From the NCBI GenBank assembly GCA_905221605.1, contig CAJNDS010001125.1, forward strand, positions 550,106-614,105: a stretch of 64,000 bases of DNA, read 5' to 3'. Below the pieces are notes generated by a model that worked only from the letters and a program-made list of their open reading frames with translations, was not told the origin of the DNA and searched no databases. This DNA comes from Symbiodinium natans (taxonomy: Eukaryota; Sar; Dinophyceae; Suessiales; Symbiodiniaceae). Below, in pieces: positions 41,944 to 55,519 of the stretch. The first letter of the stretch is position 1. Every line of letters starts with the position of its first letter. A program made the translations under genes and the position numbers.

Positions 41944-42037
41944 GCAAGCCAGAAGGGTAGTCCGAACTTTTCAAGCCAGCAGAGTAAACTGTGCACCTCC
42001 AACTCGAGTTCACAAGAGCAAGGAAAAGTGTGGGCTA
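41944..42037 (+). pseudogene. Diverged copy of gene C 3-prime end
   Basis: The stretch repeats 41461-41577 in order: GCAAGCCAGAAGGG, AGTCCGAACTTTTC, AACTCGAGTTC, CAAGAGCAAGGAAAAGT and GTGGGCTAC. It has internal deletions of about 20-25 bp and substitutions that break the frame. It is a tail fragment duplicated within 500 bp of the parent. Confidence 0.75.
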
Positions 42038-42179
42038 CTCCTGAAGCCCTATGATATGATATGCCCCTTAAACCTAAGTCCGACATACCCTCCTGAGTCT
42101 CTGAGCCCCTAGCGCCTTTCAGATTCTGAGGTGAAGTTCTCGTTTTCGTCGGTTCAGAGGTTTTTAAGTCAAGTTCATG

Positions 42180-42300
42180 GGAGGTCAGAGAGGGTCAGAG
42201 GAGGTCACTGAGGTGAGGGGGTCCGGGGAGGTCCACCACCAAGGGGCCCAGGGGGAGCCCCACCTCAAGTGGGGGGAGGGGGTTGGGTAAGCTCCCTGGC
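42180..42300 (+). repeat. Dispersed repeat AGGTCACTGAGGTGAGG
   Basis: The string AGGTGAGGGGGTCCGGGGAG, then GTCCACCACCAAGG and GTTGGGTAAGCT, recurs at 61320-61400 with few changes. It is purine-rich and non-coding in appearance. Confidence 0.85.
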
Positions 42301-42940
42301 GGTCCGCAGACGTGGCTACCTTGTCTTTTGCCGTCGGACGCGGTAACCTTGTCTTTTATGAACTCTGGGATTTCCAATACCTTTAGAACTTTTGAAGTGG
42401 AATATCGGAGGTTTTGCAGAGTTTCACGTCATATTTCCGACTTCGGCGCCAATTTCTTCAAGCCAGATGTATCTCTGCATCGGTTCTAAGGGCTGTCTGA
42501 TTCCCACCAAGCAAAGCAGAGTAAACAATAGCTGTAGCTAGTGTCTTTGCGATAGTGGTGATATTGGTGCTGTCTAGGCCTGGTAGTCTCGAGGCACATG
42601 TCGAGAGTGTGCTCCGATGCTTACAGTTGGACCTATGGGCTCACAAGCCATCGCCTGTGTATTTTCATACTTGGGCCATGTGCTTTGATTCTGATGCAAC
42701 AACTTCAACTAAAGGAAATCGCCATCGTTCATAGCTGGGCATGAGAAAAAGATGTGTGCACCAACCCGACACGATCAATTGAACGCAACTCAACTGACTC
42801 ATAGAAAGCACGGTCCTGAAAAGCAAGGTCTTTACACATCTTCCCTAAACAAACAGGTGCTGGCATGCAGAAAGCAATGCCAGAAATACTCCACACAGAC
42901 ACACATCAGAACTTTCCTAGATGTTAATGTCCTTGGACAG

Positions 42941-43058
42941 CGCTCTTGAGATTTTTGCACGCTTCAGCAGTGACATCACATGTATCGAGCAAGCAAAGGA
43001 GAAGAAGCTTTCCAACAAGCACACGTCAGGGAAAAGGGCGTTCGGACGACGTTGCTGA
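42941..43058 (+). CDS. Terminal exon candidate, unknown
   Basis: After CCTTGGACAG the frame reads ALEIFARFSSDITCIEQAKE and then KKLSNKHTSGKRAFGRRC before TGA. It stays open back to an ATG at 42919. Mixed charge and a basic end look like a C-terminal tail. It may belong to a gene with exons in 42280-42900, where I see none I can defend. 43060-44120 is repeat-poor DNA with a C tract (43437-43455) and no clear exon. Confidence 0.35.
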
Positions 43059-43279
43059 GACAAGTCACGGTCAAATAAGAACTTCACGATACACCCACCA
43101 CTGCTGCTTTTCAGGGGTCGGACTCTGCAGATAAGTGTCAGGACACAGCCTGCGCTCAGTGGAAGGGGGCGAGAAGAAGGGGCTTGGGAAAGATTGAGGT
43201 TGGCAGGGAAAAGCTTGCAAAAACACGAAGCGCGATGTTATTCCGCGAAAGATGAGTTAACAGGAAAAAAAGCGCGTGA

Positions 43280-43345
43280 AAATCGCGTGAGAACCCCGTG
43301 AGAACCCCGTGAGAACCGCGTGAGAACCCCGTGAAACGACCGTGA
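43280..43345 (+). repeat. GTGAGAACCCC 11-bp repeats
   Basis: Five copies of GTGAGAACCCC or GTGAGAACCGC in tandem. No coding content. Confidence 0.9.
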
Positions 43346-43512
43346 ATACCCACTTTTTCGGTGAATCGCTCGAGCATGTACAAAATCGCTGTTTGAGAGT
43401 GTCGGAGACAGGAGAACTAGTAAGGGCCCATGCAGACCCCCCCCCCCCCCCCCCAAATCCTCCCCCGCCCCCAAAGCCCCATCCCCCGTAACCCCCATCC
43501 CCCACAAAAAGG

Positions 43513-43575
43513 CCTCTTCTGGCCCAGACCCCCATTCTGGGCTCGAAACCCTATAGGTCTGGGCCAGATGAGGGC
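43513..43575. repeat. TCTGGCCCAGACC inverted repeat
   Basis: TCTGGCCCAGACC and its complement GGTCTGGGCCAGA bracket about 35 bp. A sister foldback with the same arms lies at 61628-61680. Confidence 0.85.
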
Positions 43576-44126
43576 TCATCTTGAGTGGTTCGAGGGGAGG
43601 TTAGCAAAATTAGGTTTTTTCTCTTGGAACTGGTGCCTTGGTGACCGCGCGCCCTGTTGGCTCCTGCAGGTAGGCAGTGGGACTCCAGTAGAACCCTGCG
43701 CAGGAAATTGCCCGAGGTTCTTCCATTTAGCTGAGCAACCTTGTGAACAACCCACTTTGTGGAGGGAGTGGGCAAAAACACCACGTTCAGAATAAAATTG
43801 TAATCATTCCCTCCCTCCCCCAACAAACTCGTAAAATCCAAAAATCCAATGCGTTGGGGGTACTGTATTTTGAGTTCTTGGCTTTACACAAAGGGTTCGT
43901 CGGTTTTTTTTTTGTAAATCTGGGGTATGCAAAGCGTGAGGTAGCGAGGACCCTAGTTATCAATGTCCGATTGATCATGGTTGATCGGATGTGCAAGCGA
44001 GCAGAGAGGTCGTGACATAGTGTTAGAGCACCACGCGCACGCTGAATCCAGGCAAACAAGATCGAAGCTCACAAAGACTCACGTCTCCCTAAGCCTGCAC
44101 ACATATTCATCAAGCCCCGTGTGTTA

Positions 44127-44157
<31 letters not shown>

Positions 44158-46331
44158 TTGGCGTCCGCCTATTGCGGTTCCCCTTATTTTTTAGGTTTAC
44201 ATAAATGTATATATTTTGACCCTAAACCATCGTTATAACCACAGCAACAAGTCGATGATGATGTAGGTACCCCAAACCTATAGGGTTAAGTTTGACAGGT
44301 TTAGGGCTTAAGATTCAGGCATTTAAACGTCAGCCCGCAATGAAACCTAAACCCTAACCGTTCAACCCGATAGAGTTAAGGTTAAGCGGTTAGGGTTAAG
44401 ATTTCGGTATTTTTAAACTTTAAACCTAAACCCATAGAGATTTAACCTTAAGGGTTGAAAGTTCGGGTAGTTAAACCTTAACCCTGAACCGTTTAGGGTC
44501 AGAACCCTAAAACCCGACAGGGCTCTACAAGGAACAAAGGTTTTGACCCTAAAGGGTGCTGAAGGTATACATGCCCAGACCTTAGGTTTTCTTGAACCAT
44601 TCAACCCTACAGGGTTTAAAGGCTTAGGGTTTAAGGTTTAGGCATTACCTGTACGATAGAACCTTAAAGCCCTATAGGGCTTGGGGCTTAGATCCCTAAA
44701 CCTTGAATCCCATAGGGCTATGCCTACGTTTGTAGGGTTTTCTTCCCGGTGACGCGAGAATACTGTGAGCAAATGTCCTATTCACTACTTCCTGGGATTC
44801 AAAATATAAACAAACCATATCGTTATATGATAGAATTCAGGTTTTGCTTAACGGGGGATGGTTGCTTGAGCTATATTAGGTAAGGTAAGGATTTTAGGAT
44901 AGAGGATTTGTTTTGCTTATTGGGGCGTGACGGGGTTACCCTCATTTTCTTATAGGCTATTTACATGTATAGAAATCAAACCCTGAACCATAGTTATAAC
45001 CGCAGCAAGAAGTTATAACCTTGTCATAAAGAAATTTCTGCAGAGCTCGTCAAATCCGATCATGATGTAGGCGCCCCAACCCTACAGGGTTAAGGTTGAC
45101 AGGTTTAGGGTTGAAGATTGAGGCATTTAAACCTAAGCCGGCAATTCAACCTAAACCCGAACCTTTAAACCCTATAGAGTTAAGGTTTAAGGGGTTGGGG
45201 TTTAGGATTTAGGCATTTAAAACGAAAACTCGAAAAGTCTCAATCTTAAGTGTTTGAAGTTCGGGCATTCAGACCTTAACCCTGATTCGTTTAGGGTCAG
45301 AACCGTAAAACCCTATAGGGCTCCCAAAGGTTCAAAGATTTTAACCCTAAAGGGTACTGAAGGTATACATGCCCAGACCTTAGGTTGTCGAACCATTGAA
45401 CCCTATAGGGTTTAACGGTTTAGGTTTAAGGTTTGGGCATTAATTACCTATACAATAGAACCTTAAAACCCCAGAGCGCTTGGGGCTCAAATCCCCAAAC
45501 CTTGAATCCCATAGGGTTATGCCTACGTTTGTAGCGCTTTCGTCCCGGTGACGCGAGAATACTGTGAGCAAATGTCCTTCCACTACTTCATGGGATTCAA
45601 AATATAAACAAAGAGGATAATTCAAGTTTTGCTTATCGGGGGATGGTTGCTTGAGCTATCTTAGGTAAGGTAAAGATTTTAGGATAGAGTTTTTGTTTTG
45701 CTTGAGCTATCTTAGGTAAGGTAAAGATTTTAGGATAGAGGTTTTGTTTTGCTTTTTGGGGCGTGATGGGGTTACCGTTACCCTCATTTTCTTATAGGCT
45801 AATTTACATGTATATCAATCAAATCCTGAACCATAGTTATAACCGCAGCAAAAAGTTATAACCTTGTCATGTACATATATCCGCAGAGCTCGTCACTTTC
45901 ACTACTTGCTGGGACTCAACATATACACAAACTATATCGTTAAATGATGGAATTCAGGAATTGCGTATCGGGGGATGGTTGCTTGAGATATTTTAGCTAA
46001 GGTAAAGTATTTGGGATATTTCGCTTGTTGGGGGCGTGATGGGGCTCCCCTTATTCTTATGGGTTTACATAAGTGTATAAAAATCAAACCCTAACCCATA
46101 GTTATAACCACAGCAATAAGTTATAACCTTGTCATATAGAAATTTCCGCAGAGCTCGTCAAATCCGATCATGATGTAGGCGCCCCAACCCTACAGGGTTA
46201 AGGTTGACAGGTTTAGGGTTGAAGATTGAGGCACTTAAACCTAAGCCGGCAATTCAACCTAAACCCGAAGCTTTAAGCCCTATAGAGTTAAAGTTTAAGA
46301 ATTAGGGTTTAAGGCGCAATCCCATATAGTA

Positions 46332-46450
46332 TACGTATACTTCTGAGCAGAAAAGATACGGGAGACACTGCTTGCGATTCAGAATATTCGGAGCAGAAAG
46401 GATACAGGGGACACTGCTTGCGAATCAGAAGTTTAGGAGCAGAAAAGATG
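46332..46450 (+). repeat. AGCAGAAAAGATACGG tandem, 2.5 copies
   Basis: Units of about 48 bp share GAGCAGAAA-GATAC, GGGGACACTGCTTGCGA and TCAGAA. Non-coding. Confidence 0.85.
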
Positions 46451-46475
46451 CGGTCGAGGTACCTCGGCAGGAGCA

Positions 46476-47030
46476 CCATTAAACCATCAAACCATTAAAC
46501 CAATAAACCATTAAACCATTGAACCAATGGTTTCCCCCTTATGAGAATCCCCTATTAAACCATTAAACCATTAAACCATTAAACCAATGGTTTCCCCCTT
46601 ATGAAAATCCCTTAAACCATTAAGCCATTAAGCCATTCAGCCACTAAGCCATTAAGCCATTAAACCATTAAACCATTAAACCATTAAACCAATGGTTGCC
46701 CGCCATGAAAATGGTTTAATGGTTTAGGGGATTCTCATATGGGGGAAGCCATTGGTTTAATGGTTTAATGGTTTAATGGTTTAGGGGATTTTCATAAGGG
46801 GGAAACCATTGGTTTAATGGTTTAATGGTTTAATGGTTTAGGGGATTTTCATAAGGGGGAAACCATTGGTTTAATGGTTTAATGGTTTAATGGTTTAATG
46901 GTTTAATGGTTTAATGGTTTAGGGGATTTTCAGAAGGGGGAAACCATTGGTTTAATGGTTTAATGGTATGTTTTAATGGTTTAATGGTTTAGGGGGGAGA
47001 CCATTGGTTTAATGGTTTGAGGGATTCTTG
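46476..47030. repeat. AAACCATT octamer arrays in inverted arrangement
   Basis: The left half (46476-46700) carries AAACCATT repeats; the right half (46715-47030) carries the complement AATGGTTT. Both are punctuated by the spacer TTCCCCCTTATGAAAATCCC or its complement. The centre is near 46705. The whole is a 550-bp imperfect palindrome made of octamers. Confidence 0.95.
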
Positions 47031-47134
47031 GTTAGATGGTTTAAGGGAATGTGCAAAAAACACAGGGGAACCGCTATAGGCGGTGACCCATATATATATA
47101 TATATGTAAGAGGAACCTCTATGTACTATTTGAC

Positions 47135-50100
47135 ATGGCTGCTTTCTGTATTAAAGTTTTAATAGTTTTAATAGTTTTGAACTTTCAAAAAAAGCATCCT
47201 AAACTATTAAAACTTTAAAAAGAAGCTTTTTTTAATAGTTTTAATAGTTTCAACTTTTAAAAAGCCTTCCGAACTATTAAAACTATTGAAAAGAAGCCTT
47301 TTTAATAGTTTTAATAGTTGTAATAGCTTTAATAGTTTTTATAGTTTTAATCGTTTTAAAAGTTTTATAAAAGTTCGGGAATCTCCAGGCCAGGCCTTTT
47401 CCTTTTTAAAGTTTTAATAGTTTTAATAGTTTCAACTTTTAAAAAGCCTCTCAAACTATAAAAACTATTAAAAAGAAACGGCCTTGGTCAGGAGATTCCT
47501 GAACTTTTAAAAGTATTAACACTTTTAAAACCATTAAATCTATTAAAACTATTAAAACTATTAAAACTATTAAAACTATTAAAAAAGGCTTCTTTTTAAT
47601 AGTTTTAATAGTTTTAATAGTTTGAACTTTTAAAAAGCCTCCCAAACTATTAAAACTATTAAAAAGCAGCCTTTTTTAATAGTTTTAATAGTTTTAATAG
47701 TTTTAAAAGTTCGGGAATCTCAAGGCCAGGCCTTTTCCTTTTTAAAATTTTAATAGTTTTAATAGTTTCAACTTTTAAAAAGCCTCCCCAACTATTAAAA
47801 CTATTAAAAAGAAACGGCCTTGGCCAGGAGATTCCTGAACTTTTGAAACTATTAAAACTTTTAAAACTACTAAAACTATTAAAACTATTAAAACTATTAA
47901 AAAAGGCTTCTTTTTAATAGTTTTAATAGTTTTAATAGTTTGAACTTTTAAAAAGCCTCCTAAACTATTAAAACTATTAAAAAGAAGCCTTTTTAATAGT
48001 TTTAATAGTTTTAATAGTTTTAATAGTTTTAATAGTTTTAATAGTTTTAAAAGTTTTAAAAGTTCGGGAATCTCCAGGCCAGGCCTTTTCCTTTTTAAAG
48101 TTTTAATAGTGTTAATAGTTTCAACTTTTAAAAAGCCTCCCAAACTATTAAAACTATTAAAAAGAAACGGCCTTGGCCAGGAGATTCCTGAACTATTAAA
48201 ACTATTAAAACTATTAAAACTATTGAAAAAGCTTCTTTTTAATAGTTTTAATAGTTTTAATCGTTTGAACTTTTAAAAAGCCTCCTAAACTATTAAAACT
48301 ATTAAAAAGAAGCCTTTTTAATAGTTTTAATAGTTTTAAGAGTTTTAATAGTTTTAATAGTTTTAATAGTTTTAAAAGTTTTAAAAGTTCGGGAATCTCC
48401 AGGCCAGGCCTTTTCCTTTTTAAAATTGTAATAGTTTTAATAGTTTCAACTTTAAAAAGCCTCCCAAACTATTAAAACTATTAAAAAGAAACGGCCTTGG
48501 CCAGGAGATTCCTGAACTTTTAAAACTATTAAAACTATTAAAACTATTAAAACTATTAAAAGAGGCTTCTTTTTAATAGTTTTAATAGTTTTAATAGTTT
48601 TAATAGTTTTAATAGTTTTAATGGTTTGAACTTTCAAAAAGCCTCCTAAACTATTAAAACTATTAAAAAGAAGCCTTTTTAATAGTTTTAATAGTTTTAA
48701 TAGTTTTAATAGTTTTAATAGTTTTAATAGTTTTAAAAGTTTTAAAAGTTTTAAAAGTTCGGGAATCTCCAGGCCAGGCCTTTTCCTTTTTAAAGTTTTA
48801 ATAGTTTTAATAGTTTCAACTTTTAAAAAGCCTCCCAAACTATTAAAACTATTAAAAAGAAACGGCCTTGGCCAGGAGATTCCTGAACTTTTAAAACTAT
48901 TAAAACTTTTAAAACTTTTAAAACTTTTAAAACTTTTAAAACTATTAAAACTATTAAAACTATTAAAACTATTAAAACAGGCTTCTTTTTAATAGTTTTA
49001 ATAGTTTTAATAGTTTGAACTTTTAAAAAGCCTCCTAAACTATTAAAACTATTAAAAAGAAGCCTTTTTAATAGTTTTAATAGTTTTAATAGTTTTAATA
49101 GTTTTAATAGTTTTAATAGTTTTAAAAGTTTTAAAAGTTTTAAAAGTTCGGGAATCTCCAGGCCAGGCCTTTTCCTTTTTAAGTTTTAATAGTTTTAATA
49201 GTTTTAATAGTTTTAATAGTTTCAACTGTTAAAAAGCCTCCCAAACTATTAAAACTATTAAAAAGAAACGGCCTTGGCCAGGAGATTCCTGAACCTTTGA
49301 AACTATTAAAACTTTTAAAACTATTAAAACTATTAAAACTATTAAAAAGGTTTCTTTTTAATAGTTTTAATAGTTTTAATAGTTTGGAAACTTTTAAAAA
49401 AAGCCTCCTAAACATAAAACTAATTAAAAAGAAGCCTTTTTAAGGTTAATAGTTTTAAAAGTTTTAAAAGTTCTGAATCTCCAGCCGGCCTTTCCTTTTT
49501 TAGTTTTAATAGTTTTTCAACTTTAAAAAGCCTCCCAAACTATAAACTATTAAAAAGAAACGGCCTTGGCCAGGAGATTCCTGAACCTTTTTAAAATAAA
49601 ACTATTAAACTACTTTTAATAGTTTTAATAGTTTTAACTTTTAAAAAGCCTCCTAAACTATTAAAACTATTAAAAAGAAGCCTTTTAATAGTTTTAATAG
49701 TTTTAAAAGTTTTAAAAGTTCGGGAATCTCCAGGCCAGGCCTTTTCCTTTTAAAGTTTTAATAGTTTTAATAGTTTCAACTTTTAAAAAGCCTCCCAAAC
49801 TATTAAAACTATTAAAAAGAAACGGCCTTGGCCAGGAGATTCCTGAACTTTTAAAACTATTAAAACTATTAAAACTATTAAAACTATTCAAAAAGGCTTC
49901 TTTTTAATAGTTTTAATAGTTTTAATAGTTTTAATAGTTTTAATAGCTTTAATAGTTTGAACTTTTAAAAAGCCTCCTAAACTATTAAAACTATTAAAGA
50001 TAAGCCTTTTTAATAGTGTTAATAGTTTTAATAGTTTTAAAAGTTTTAAAAGTTTTAAAAGTTCGGGAATCTCAAGGCCAGGCCTTTTCCTTTTTAAAGT

Positions 50101-50250
50101 TTTAATAGTTTTAATAGTTTGAATTTTTAAAAAGCCTCCCAAACTATTAAAACTATTAAAACGAAGCTTTTTTAATTGTTTTAATAGTTTTAATAGTTTT
50201 TTGTTTTTTATTTTTTTAGAAGTTTTAAAAGTTTTAAAAGTTCAGGAATT
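47135..50250. repeat. TATTAAAAC nonamer satellite, about nine higher-order units
   Basis: Runs of ACTATTAAA and the complement alternate in blocks. Each 330-390 bp higher-order unit carries a GC-rich box GTTCGGGAATCTCCAGGCC and its near-complement GGCCTTGGCCAGGAGATTCC. Boxes lie near 47375, 47704, 48064, 48388, 48754, 49147, 49465, 49710 and 50062. Frames such as LLKLLKLLK and TIKTIK are repeat products. The stretch 49380-49620 is decayed. Confidence 0.97.
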
Positions 50251-50261
50251 TCCTGGACAGG

Positions 50262-50758
50262 GCCCCGGGCCTCTCCCCAATACAAAACCACGAGCCCCCG
50301 GCCTCCCCCCAATACTAAATTACGAGCCCGGGCTTCTCCCCAATACTAAATTACGAGCCCGGGCCTCCCCCCAATACTAAATTACGAGCCCGGGCCTCCC
50401 CCCAATACTAAATTACGAGCCCGAGTCTCCCCCCAATACTAAATCACGAGCCCAGGCCTGCCCCCAATACTAAATTACGAGCCCAGGCCTCCCCCCAATA
50501 CTAAACTACAAGCCCGGGCCTCCTTCCAATACTAACCGGCCATGAGATTCCTGAACTTTCAAAACTTTTAAAACTTTTAAAACTATTAAAACTTTTAAAA
50601 CTTTTCAAACTATTTAAAAAGCCTCGGGCCTTCTCCCAATACTAAATTACGAGCCCGGGCCTTCTCCCAATACTAAATCACGAGCCCGGGCCTTCTCCCA
50701 ATACTAAATCACGAGTCCGGGCCTCCCCCCAATACTAAATGACGAGCCCCCATGGTGT
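50262..50758 (+). repeat. 31-bp tandem array
   Basis: About a dozen copies of a 31-bp unit with CCCAATACTAAATTACGAG and CCCGGGCCT. It is interrupted at 50541-50620 by a remnant of the nonamer satellite. Confidence 0.95.
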
Positions 50759-50779
50759 TTTGTCAAAAAACACGAAGGA

Positions 50780-50850
50780 CAAAATCTGCCTGGATCTACG
50801 CGGCACTTTTTTTGTAAGAAACAGCCCCGCGTAGATCCAGGCAGATTTTG
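50780..50850. repeat. Hairpin with 24-bp arms
   Basis: CAAAATCTGCCTGGATCTAC plus GCGG is mirrored by CCGC plus GTAGATCCAGGCAGATTTTG, with a loop of about 22 bases containing TTTTTTTGTAAG. The arms match almost perfectly. It marks the boundary between the 31-bp and 87-bp arrays. Confidence 0.92.
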
Positions 50851-50852
50851 TG

Positions 50853-51835
50853 CATGGCAGCCCGATATGGCCAAATTTTGCCCGGAGGCTGCCCGGCAAA
50901 ATTTGGTCAAATCGAGCCGCGCGTTTCTCATCGCATACGAAGAGCAGCCCGATTTGGCCAAATTTTGCCCGGAGGCTGCCCGGCAAAATTTGGCCAAATC
51001 GAGCCGCGCATTTCTCATCGCATACGAAGAGCAGCCCGATTTGGCCAATCTTTCCCGGGGGCTGCCCGCAGCCCGATTTGGCAAAATTTTGCCCGGAGGC
51101 TGCCCGGCAAAATTTGGCCAAATCGAGCCGCGTATTTCTCATCGCATACGAAGAGCAGCCCGATTTGGCCAAATTTTGCCCGGAGGCTGCCCGGCAAAAT
51201 TTGGCCAAATCGAGCCGCGCATTTCTCATCGCATACGAAGAGCAGCCCGATTTGGCCAAATTTTGCCCGGAGGCTGCTCGGCAAAATTTGGCCAAATCGA
51301 GCCGCGCATTTCTCATCGCATACGAAGAGCAGCCCGATTTGGCCAAATTTTGCCCGGAGGCTGCCCGGCAAAATTTGGCCAAATCGAGCCGCGCATTTCT
51401 CATCGCACACGAAGAGCAGCCCGATTTGGCCAAATTTTGCCCGAAGGCTGCCCGGCAAAATTTGGCCAAATCGAGCCGCGCATTTCTCATCGCTCACGAA
51501 GAGCAGCCCGATTTGGCCAAATTTTGCCCGGAGGCTGCCCGGCAAAATTTGGCCAAATCGAGCCGCGCATCTCTCATCGCATACGAAGAGCAGCCCGATT
51601 TGGCCAAATTTTGCCCGGAGGCTGCCCGGCAAAATTTGGCCAAATCGAGCCGTGCATTTCTCATCGCATACGAAGAGCAGCCCGATTTGGCCAATTTTGC
51701 CCGGAGGCTGCCCGGCAAAATTTGGCCAAATCGAGCCGCGCATTTCTCATCGCATACGAAGAGCAGCCCGATTTGGCCAAATTTTGCCCGGAGGCTGCCC
51801 GGCAAAATTTGGCCAAATCGAGCCGTGCCTTTCTG
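50853..51835. repeat. 87-bp palindromic array, about eleven copies
   Basis: Each unit has the inverted pair GATTTGGCCAAATTTTGCC / GGCAAAATTTGGCCAAATC around CGGAGGCTGCCC, then GAGCCGCGCATTTCTCATCG. One unit near 51030-51075 is shortened. The period is a multiple of three and no unit contains a stop in most frames, so up to 337 codons are open in several frames (for example FCPEAARQNLAKSSRAFLIA). This is an effect of the repeat. I do not call a protein. Confidence 0.97.
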
Positions 51836-51897
51836 CAGGCCCGTTTACATTACTTAAATGATTCAAATTTTATCTAAATTATTTCAATTAGTTGGGA

Positions 51898-52037
51898 CTG
51901 AAATGAGTCACGGCTCCGTGCCCCCTCAACGAAAGCAGTGACTCATTTCAGGGCCGAAATGAGTCACGGCTCCGTGCCCCCTCAACACAAACAGTGACTC
52001 GGTCAGGGCGTGAAATGAGTCACGGCTCCGCGCCCCC
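51898..52037. repeat. 56-bp palindromic repeat with TGAGTCA, three copies
   Basis: Units start CTGAAATGAGTCACGGCTCC and carry GTGACTCATTTCAG or a diverged form at the far end. TGAGTCA is an AP-1/Gcn4-type bZIP core. It is not known to be functional here. Confidence 0.9.
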
Positions 52038-52149
52038 ACAAACTCTTTAAATTCCTTCAAGTCCTTAAAATTTGGAAAAAGCATTTTCCTAGGTTTTACA
52101 GTCCCTCTTCCTGGGAGACTGCAAATTTCAGACCCATTTCAAGGGCCTA

Positions 52150-54470
<2,321 letters not shown>

Positions 54471-55264
54471 TCTCTCCTAATGGGACATGAAAGTCCTCCT
54501 GTATTCGTTTTCAATGAAAGATCTGTCTCTCGAGGAAATGGAAGATCTCCTCTATCTCTTTCTAGTAAACACTTCTTCAAGTAGGAGAAAGGCTTTTTCA
54601 TAAGGTGTAAATAAGGAGCTCTGTCATTCCCTAAAAGAGAAGGAGAGAGGGGAGCCCTTGGAGGACCCCTTTTCAGAAGAGGCAAGGGCATTCATTACCT
54701 ACACAGGGATAAAAGAGCTTTCACATGACCTAGACACATGACTTTCGATTGAATTCTGTGGCTCACACTACAAAACAAAACGCATTGAACAGCAGCACAA
54801 GGCTATTGAAAACACCATTTTTTTCAGAGAAAAAAGGAATTGGGAAGTTGAGCAACTTAGTTTCGATTAGAGTTTGTGGTTCTGCAACAAAACAAAATGC
54901 ATTGAGAAAAGAGAAATAGCGCAAGGTCTACGGAAAGAACAACTTATTCAACAAAGACAGCAAACATAAAGAAGCAACCGAAACGAACGTTGTGCAATTT
55001 AGTTTCAGGTAGCTTCTGTGGGTTTTGTAAAAACAATACGGAATAGAAAAGCGCGTCGGTTAGACCCTTTCTCTTCAAAAACCTTCGGCTAAACCCTACA
55101 CACCAAATTCGTCAAATTCTGTGGTTAGACTCGGTTAGACCCTTTCTTTGTAGAAACCTTCCGTCCATTACCCTAGGCCCGAAATCTCCTCAATTCTGTG
55201 GTTACTCCCTTTCTCTCAAAAAACAAGGGTTAACCTGTTGAAGTTTTAGATAAGTAATAGTTAT

Positions 55265-55500
55265 AATAGCTTGCAAAGGTTTAAATGCTTCTGCTTTTGT
55301 AGAAAGGCAGTGAGTCGGTCGCGCCAGATTTTTGCAGTCGCGTTTTCTCGTGATTTCTCCAAACAGAGGACGGACGTCTGGTGCGATCTACGTGCCTCCT
55401 TTTGTAAAAAGGCAGCGAGTAGATTCAGTAGATCACACCAGAGTGTGGCCATTGTGTTTTCTCGTGATTTCTCCGAATAGAGGACGGACAAAATCTAGTC
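55265..55500 (+). repeat. 107-bp tandem duplication
   Basis: TTTTGTAGAAAGGCAG(T/C)GAGT and GTTTTCTCGTGATTTCTCC occur twice about 110 bp apart. Only the first part of this unit is present in the right-hand segmental copy (after 60985). Confidence 0.8.
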
Positions 55501-55519
55501 AAACTTCCGTTGAATACCA

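Larger units (their letters stand above)
44135..47106. mobile_element. 3-kb block with inverted AT-rich ends
   Basis: The left end is an (AT)n run followed by GGCGTCCGCCTATTGCGG and TTCCCC. The right end, read in inverse orientation, is an (AT)n run followed by GTCACCGCCTATAGCGG and TTCCCC. The arms are about 45 bp and imperfect. Inside are four copies of a unit marked TTATAACC-CAGCA (44232, 44993, 45834, 46100) with degenerate CCCTATAGGGTT repeats, then the octamer array. No transposase frame is seen, so it may be a non-autonomous element or an inverted duplication. Confidence 0.55.

Noticed and set aside
50848-51877. Three overlapping frames of more than 330 codons, plus long minus-strand frames
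   Set aside because: They coincide exactly with the 87-bp palindromic array. A period divisible by three without stops explains them all, and no start, end or domain fits.
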